DNA of 9,634 nucleotides from Phytoactinopolyspora endophytica (GTDB taxonomy: Bacteria; Actinomycetota; Actinomycetes; Jiangellales; Jiangellaceae). The stretch lies in NCBI RefSeq assembly GCF_004138495.1, contig NZ_ML142862.1:23971-33604 (forward strand), given 5' to 3'. Position 1 is the first letter of the stretch. Each line of letters begins with the position of its first letter. Positions 6,485 to 9,634 of this stretch are shown one piece after another. The translations under genes and the position numbers were made by a program. Under the pieces are notes generated by a model. It was not told the origin of the DNA. It ran no database searches and was given only the letters and a program-made list of their open reading frames with translations.

Positions 6485-7608
6485 ACCGCCACTTCCCTCT
6501 GCTCGGGGACCGATTGCCGCCCGCCGTCGCCGGAGCGACGACGCAACGCGCGCACCGCCGTCACAGATGCGAGACCTCGCGGCAGGAATCCGATGATCAG
6601 GACGAACATCGCTCCGAGCGCGTAGGTCCACGCCGACGGGAACTGCTCGGAGAAGCTGGACTCGGCCCACGCGACGCCGATGGCGCCCAGTACCGGACCC
6701 AACAGCGTCGCGCGGCCGCCGATGGCCACGCCGATCAGGAACGAGATCGACGGGAGGATGCCGATGTCCGCCGGTGAGATGATCCCGACGATCGGCACGA
6801 ACAACGCTCCGGCGATCCCGGCGAACGCCGCGGCGACCGCGTAGGCCACGACCTTCACGGTGGCCGGGTCGTAGCCGAGGAAGCGGACGCGCTCCTCCTG
6901 GTCCCGCACCGCCACCAGCAGCTCGCCGTACCGGCTGTACATCAGCTGCCGGACGATGGCGACGACCGCCAGCAGGGTGCCGGAGGCGATGAAGAACAGC
7001 ATGGTCCGATTGACCGGATCGTTCAGCGTGAACCCGAAGAACGTGCGGAACCGGTTCAAGCCGTTGCTGCCGCCCAGCTCCTGCCGGCTGACCAGGTAGA
7101 TGGCGAGCGCCGCGGCGAGCGCCTGGCTGAGGATGGCGAAGTAGGCACCCTTGACCCGCCGTCTGAACACCGCCAGCCCGAGCACCACGGCTACCGCGGC
7201 CGGTAGCAGGAGGATGGCGGCGATGGTGAAGACCGGGGACGCGAACGGCGCCCACCATCCGGGAAGCTCCCGGACTCCGGCGATCTCCATGAAGTCCGGC
7301 ACTGAGCCCGGCCCGCCATAGAGCTCGGCGTCCGCGAGCTTCAGGTGCATGGCCATCATGTAGGCGCCGAGGCCGAAGAAGACTCCCTGCCCGAGGGTGA
7401 GCATGCCGCCCCGCCCCCACGCCAGCCCGATGCCGACGGCGACGATCGCGAAGCACAGGAACTTCGCCAGCAGGCCGAGCCGGAAGTCGCTGAGCACTGT
7501 CGGCGCCACGGCGAAGAGCAGTACGGCAGCGACCGCGAAGCCGCCCATGGTCCGCCACCGGCCGCCCGGTGCCGCTCGTCGCACGTCGCTCGTCGTGTCG
7601 CCACTCAT
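6481..7608 (-). CDS. urtC: Urea ABC transporter permease UrtC
   Basis: Membrane channel subunit, 375 residues, of the branched-chain amino acid permease class (LivM-like). After a short hydrophilic, Arg-rich N-terminus, hydrophobic segments begin near residue 21 (GGFAVAAVLLFAVA) and recur to about 345. LAWGRGGMLTLGQGVFFGLGAY and GSNGLNR are typical of UrtC. The loop YGELLVAVRDQEERVRFLGYD is the cytoplasmic coupling region that contacts the ATPases in this family. The C-terminal tail after FLPRGLAS is basic and lies outside the membrane. I chose the ATG at 7608, which overlaps the urtB stop (ATGA), because AAGGAG lies 6 nt upstream (7615-7620) and the family alignment begins here; the longer open frame upstream overlaps urtB in another frame and is not coding. 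Confidence 0.92.
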   Translation of the reverse strand: MSGDTTSDVRRAAPGGRWRTMGGFAVAAVLLFAVAPTVLSDFRLGLLAKFLCFAIVAVGIGLAWGRGGMLTLGQGVFFGLGAYMMAMHLKLADAELYGGPGSVPDFMEIAGVRELPGWWAPFASPVFTIAAILLLPAAVAVVLGLAVFRRRVKGAYFAILSQALAAALAIYLVSRQELGGSNGLNRFRTFFGFTLNDPVNRTMLFFIASGTLLAVVAIVRQLMYSRYGELLVAVRDQEERVRFLGYDPATVKVVAYAVAAAFAGIAGALFVPIVGIISPADIGILPSISFLIGVAIGGRATLLGPVLGAIGVAWAESSFSEQFPSAWTYALGAMFVLIIGFLPRGLASVTAVRALRRRSGDGGRQSVPEQREVAV

Positions 7609-8489
7609 GCCAGGCTCCTTGCTCGGACGCTGAACAGACCCTGCGGACGCAGCTGGAGAAAGCCCACGATCACGACGAACGCGACGACTTTCGCCATGCT
7701 CGCCGTGGTGGAGTACTCGACCGCCGACTGCAGGACACCCAGCGCGAAGGCGGCGATGACGGCGCCCCTGAGCTGGCCCAGGCCGCCCGCCACGACAACA
7801 AGGAAGGCGTCGACGAGGTAGCTTTGCCCGATGGTCGGGCTCGTGGAACCGATCAGGGTGAGGGCGACGCCCGCCACCCCGGCCAGCCCCGATCCGACGA
7901 AGAACGTCATCCGGTCGGTCTGCCGGCTGGAGATCCCGCTGCTCTCGGCGAGGTCGCGGTTCTGCACGACGGCGCGGATACGCCGGCCGGCCGGCAGGTA
8001 CTTGAGCGCGGCGGCGAGCCCGGCGACGCACGCGGCGGCGAGCAGCAGGATGAAGATCCGCGTCTTCGGCACCACTGCCCCGAAGATCTCGACCCCGCCG
8101 GAGAGCCATCCCGGCGCCACCACGTTCACCGCCGGCGCCCCGAAGATGTCCCTGGCCAGCTGCTGGAGGATGAGCCCGACACCGAAGGTGACCAGGAGCG
8201 TGTCCAACGGCCGGTGATACAACCGGCGCAGCAGCGTCGCCTCCAAGATCACGCCCATCGCGCCACCCACCACGAACCCCACGGCCAATGAGATGAGCAG
8301 CGACGCACCGGTGGCGGAGACCACCTGCTGCACGACGTACGCGGTATAGCAGCCGGCCATGATGAACTCGCCGTGCGCCATGTTGATGACGCCCATCTGC
8401 CCGAACGTGAGCGCCAGTCCCAGGGCGGCGAGCAACAGGATGGACCCTGTGCTCATCCCGGTGAAGAGCTGCCCGATCACCACGTCCAT
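7605..8489 (-). CDS. urtB: Urea ABC transporter permease UrtB
   Basis: The other channel subunit, 294 residues, LivH-like, with about eight hydrophobic segments. The N-terminus MDVVIGQLFTGMSTGSILLL and the block LTFGQMGVINMAHGEFIMAG are characteristic. The coupling loop near residues 160-190 (LPAGRRIRAVVQNRDLAESSG) matches the family. It lacks the long N-terminal extracytoplasmic region that many proteobacterial UrtB proteins carry, so it is the short form. The start is 12 bp after the urtA stop, with GAGGG overlapping that stop codon (8499-8503) 9 nt before the ATG. Its stop overlaps the start of urtC. Assignment to urea rather than amino acids depends on UrtA and UrtD next to it. Confidence 0.91.
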   Translation of the reverse strand: MDVVIGQLFTGMSTGSILLLAALGLALTFGQMGVINMAHGEFIMAGCYTAYVVQQVVSATGASLLISLAVGFVVGGAMGVILEATLLRRLYHRPLDTLLVTFGVGLILQQLARDIFGAPAVNVVAPGWLSGGVEIFGAVVPKTRIFILLLAAACVAGLAAALKYLPAGRRIRAVVQNRDLAESSGISSRQTDRMTFFVGSGLAGVAGVALTLIGSTSPTIGQSYLVDAFLVVVAGGLGQLRGAVIAAFALGVLQSAVEYSTTASMAKVVAFVVIVGFLQLRPQGLFSVRARSLA

Positions 8490-8501
8490 CGATCGTGGCC
8501 C

Positions 8502-9634
8502 TCAGCCTTCGGCGTCGTCGACGGACAGACCATCGGCCCAGGAGTACGTCTGAAGGAAGGGATCGGGCTCGATGGCACCATCCGACTCCCAGACCGTGTG
8601 GATCAGGCCGTCGTCGCGGATCTCACCGATCCTGGCCGTCTTGACGAGGTGGTTGTTCTCCCCGTCGACGGTCACTGTGCCTTCGGGAGCGTCGACGGCG
8701 ACCCCGCCGGCGGCCTCCTGGACGTCGGCCACGTCGAACGACTCCGCCGCCTCGACGGACTCCTTCCAGACGTACACCGAGGTGTAGGCCGCCTCCATCG
8801 CGTCCGAGGTCACCCGCTCGTCGCCGTACTCATCCTTGAAAGCGCCCACGAACGTCGTGTTCTGGTCCGAGTCGAGGGTCTGGTAGTAGTTCCACGCCGT
8901 CAGCTGGCCCTCGATGTTCTCCACGCCGATGCCGCCGACCTCTTCCTCCGCGATCGACACCGACATGACGGGCATGTCGTCGGCGGTAAGGCCGACGTTG
9001 GTGTACTCCCGGAAGAAGGCCACGTTCGAGTCGCCGTTCAGGGTGTTGAAGACGGCATCCGCGTCTTCGGTGCGCACCTTGTTGACAATGGTGGAGAAGT
9101 CGGTCGAGCCGAGGGGCACGTAGTCCTCGCCCTTGATCTCGATGCCGTGGGCGTCCGCGTAGGCGGTGATGATCGCGTTAGCAGTCCGCGGGAAGACGTA
9201 GTCGCTGCCGACCAGGTAGAGGGACTCCACACCTTCCTCGGCCAGGTAGTCGAGGGCGGGGATGATCTGCTGATTGGTGGTCGCGCCCGAGTAGAAGATG
9301 TTCGGGGATGCCTCAAGGCCCTCGTACTGCACGGGGTAGTAGAGCAGGGCATCGTGGTTCTCGAAGACCGGGAGCATCGCCTTGCGGCTGGCCGAGGTCC
9401 AGCCGCCGAACACCGCGGCCACGCAGTCGTCGCGGATGAGCTTCTCCGCCTTCTCCGCGAACACGGCCGGTTCGGAGGCGCCGTCCTCGGCGACGATCTC
9501 GATCTCCTTGCCGAGGACACCGCCGTCGGCGTTGATCTCGTCGACGGCCAGCTTGATGGCATCGCGCACCGTCGTCTCGCTGATGGCCATGGTGCCGGAG
9601 AGCGAGTTCAGCGAGCCGACCTCGATCGCTTCGC
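8502..9634 (-). CDS. urtA: Urea ABC transporter substrate-binding protein UrtA, 5' end cut by right edge
   Basis: Extracytoplasmic binding protein that captures urea and delivers it to UrtB/UrtC. About 376 residues are visible, up to the TGA at 8502-8504. The frame stays open to the window edge, giving [25 protein letters not shown], the conserved start of the mature UrtA fold. The Met at 9590 is therefore internal. Missing are roughly 40-60 residues holding the signal peptide and, in Gram-positives, a probable lipobox Cys. The first ligand-binding half follows ([47 protein letters not shown]), then [19 protein letters not shown], which is typical of UrtA and FmdD-type amide-binding proteins. 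The chain is strongly acidic. Short-chain amide binding is a possible alternative, but the gene neighbours support urea. Confidence 0.91.
   Translation of the reverse strand, partial: EAIEVGSLNSLSGTMAISETTVRDAIKLAVDEINADGGVLGKEIEIVAEDGASEPAVFAEKAEKLIRDDCVAAVFGGWTSASRKAMLPVFENHDALLYYPVQYEGLEASPNIFYSGATTNQQIIPALDYLAEEGVESLYLVGSDYVFPRTANAIITAYADAHGIEIKGEDYVPLGSTDFSTIVNKVRTEDADAVFNTLNGDSNVAFFREYTNVGLTADDMPVMSVSIAEEEVGGIGVENIEGQLTAWNYYQTLDSDQNTTFVGAFKDEYGDERVTSDAMEAAYTSVYVWKESVEAAESFDVADVQEAAGGVAVDAPEGTVTVDGENNHLVKTARIGEIRDDGLIHTVWESDGAIEPDPFLQTYSWADGLSVDDAEG

Noticed and set aside
9588..9590. ATG at 9590 as the start of urtA
   Set aside because: The frame continues upstream to the window edge with conserved mature-domain sequence ([10 protein letters not shown]), so this Met is internal.

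Overview
The window is GC-rich (roughly two-thirds G+C) with dense, co-oriented and overlapping genes, strong GGAGG-type ribosome binding sites and G/C-ending codons. This fits a high-GC Gram-positive bacterium (Actinobacteria). I cannot name the genus from sequence alone. No tRNA, rRNA, CRISPR array or insertion sequence is visible.

Everything reads on the minus strand, so the transcript runs from the right edge to the left edge. The order is urtA (5' end off the right edge), urtB, urtC, urtD, urtE, a GntR/FCD regulator, a biotin-dependent urea carboxylase of about 1,207 residues, a 253-bp gap, and the first ~128 codons of an allophanate hydrolase that runs off the left edge. Starts and stops overlap at urtB/urtC, urtC/urtD and urtE/regulator (ATGA type) and at urtD/urtE (8 bp). 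Gaps of only 12 bp separate urtA/urtB and regulator/carboxylase. This points to one operon with translational coupling. Its main promoter would lie upstream of urtA, outside the window.

The genes form a complete urea uptake and breakdown route that does not use urease. UrtA binds substrate outside the membrane, UrtB and UrtC form the membrane channel, and UrtD and UrtE hydrolyse ATP. Urea carboxylase then uses ATP and bicarbonate to make allophanate, which the amidase-family hydrolase breaks to ammonia and CO2. The GntR protein is probably the local regulator. No urease genes, no carboxyguanidine deiminase genes and no guanidine riboswitch on the coding strand are seen, which favours urea over guanidine as substrate without proving it.

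The most unusual item is an AT-rich, 55-bp structure with perfect 17-bp inverted arms (1929-1983) inside the carboxylase gene. It is translated in frame in the linker between two carboxyltransferase subdomains and looks like a palindromic element that became coding sequence. Other oddities are an exact 18-bp tandem duplication at the start of the regulator gene and the less GC-rich 253-bp gap before the allophanate hydrolase. The rest is a well-built version of a known pathway.
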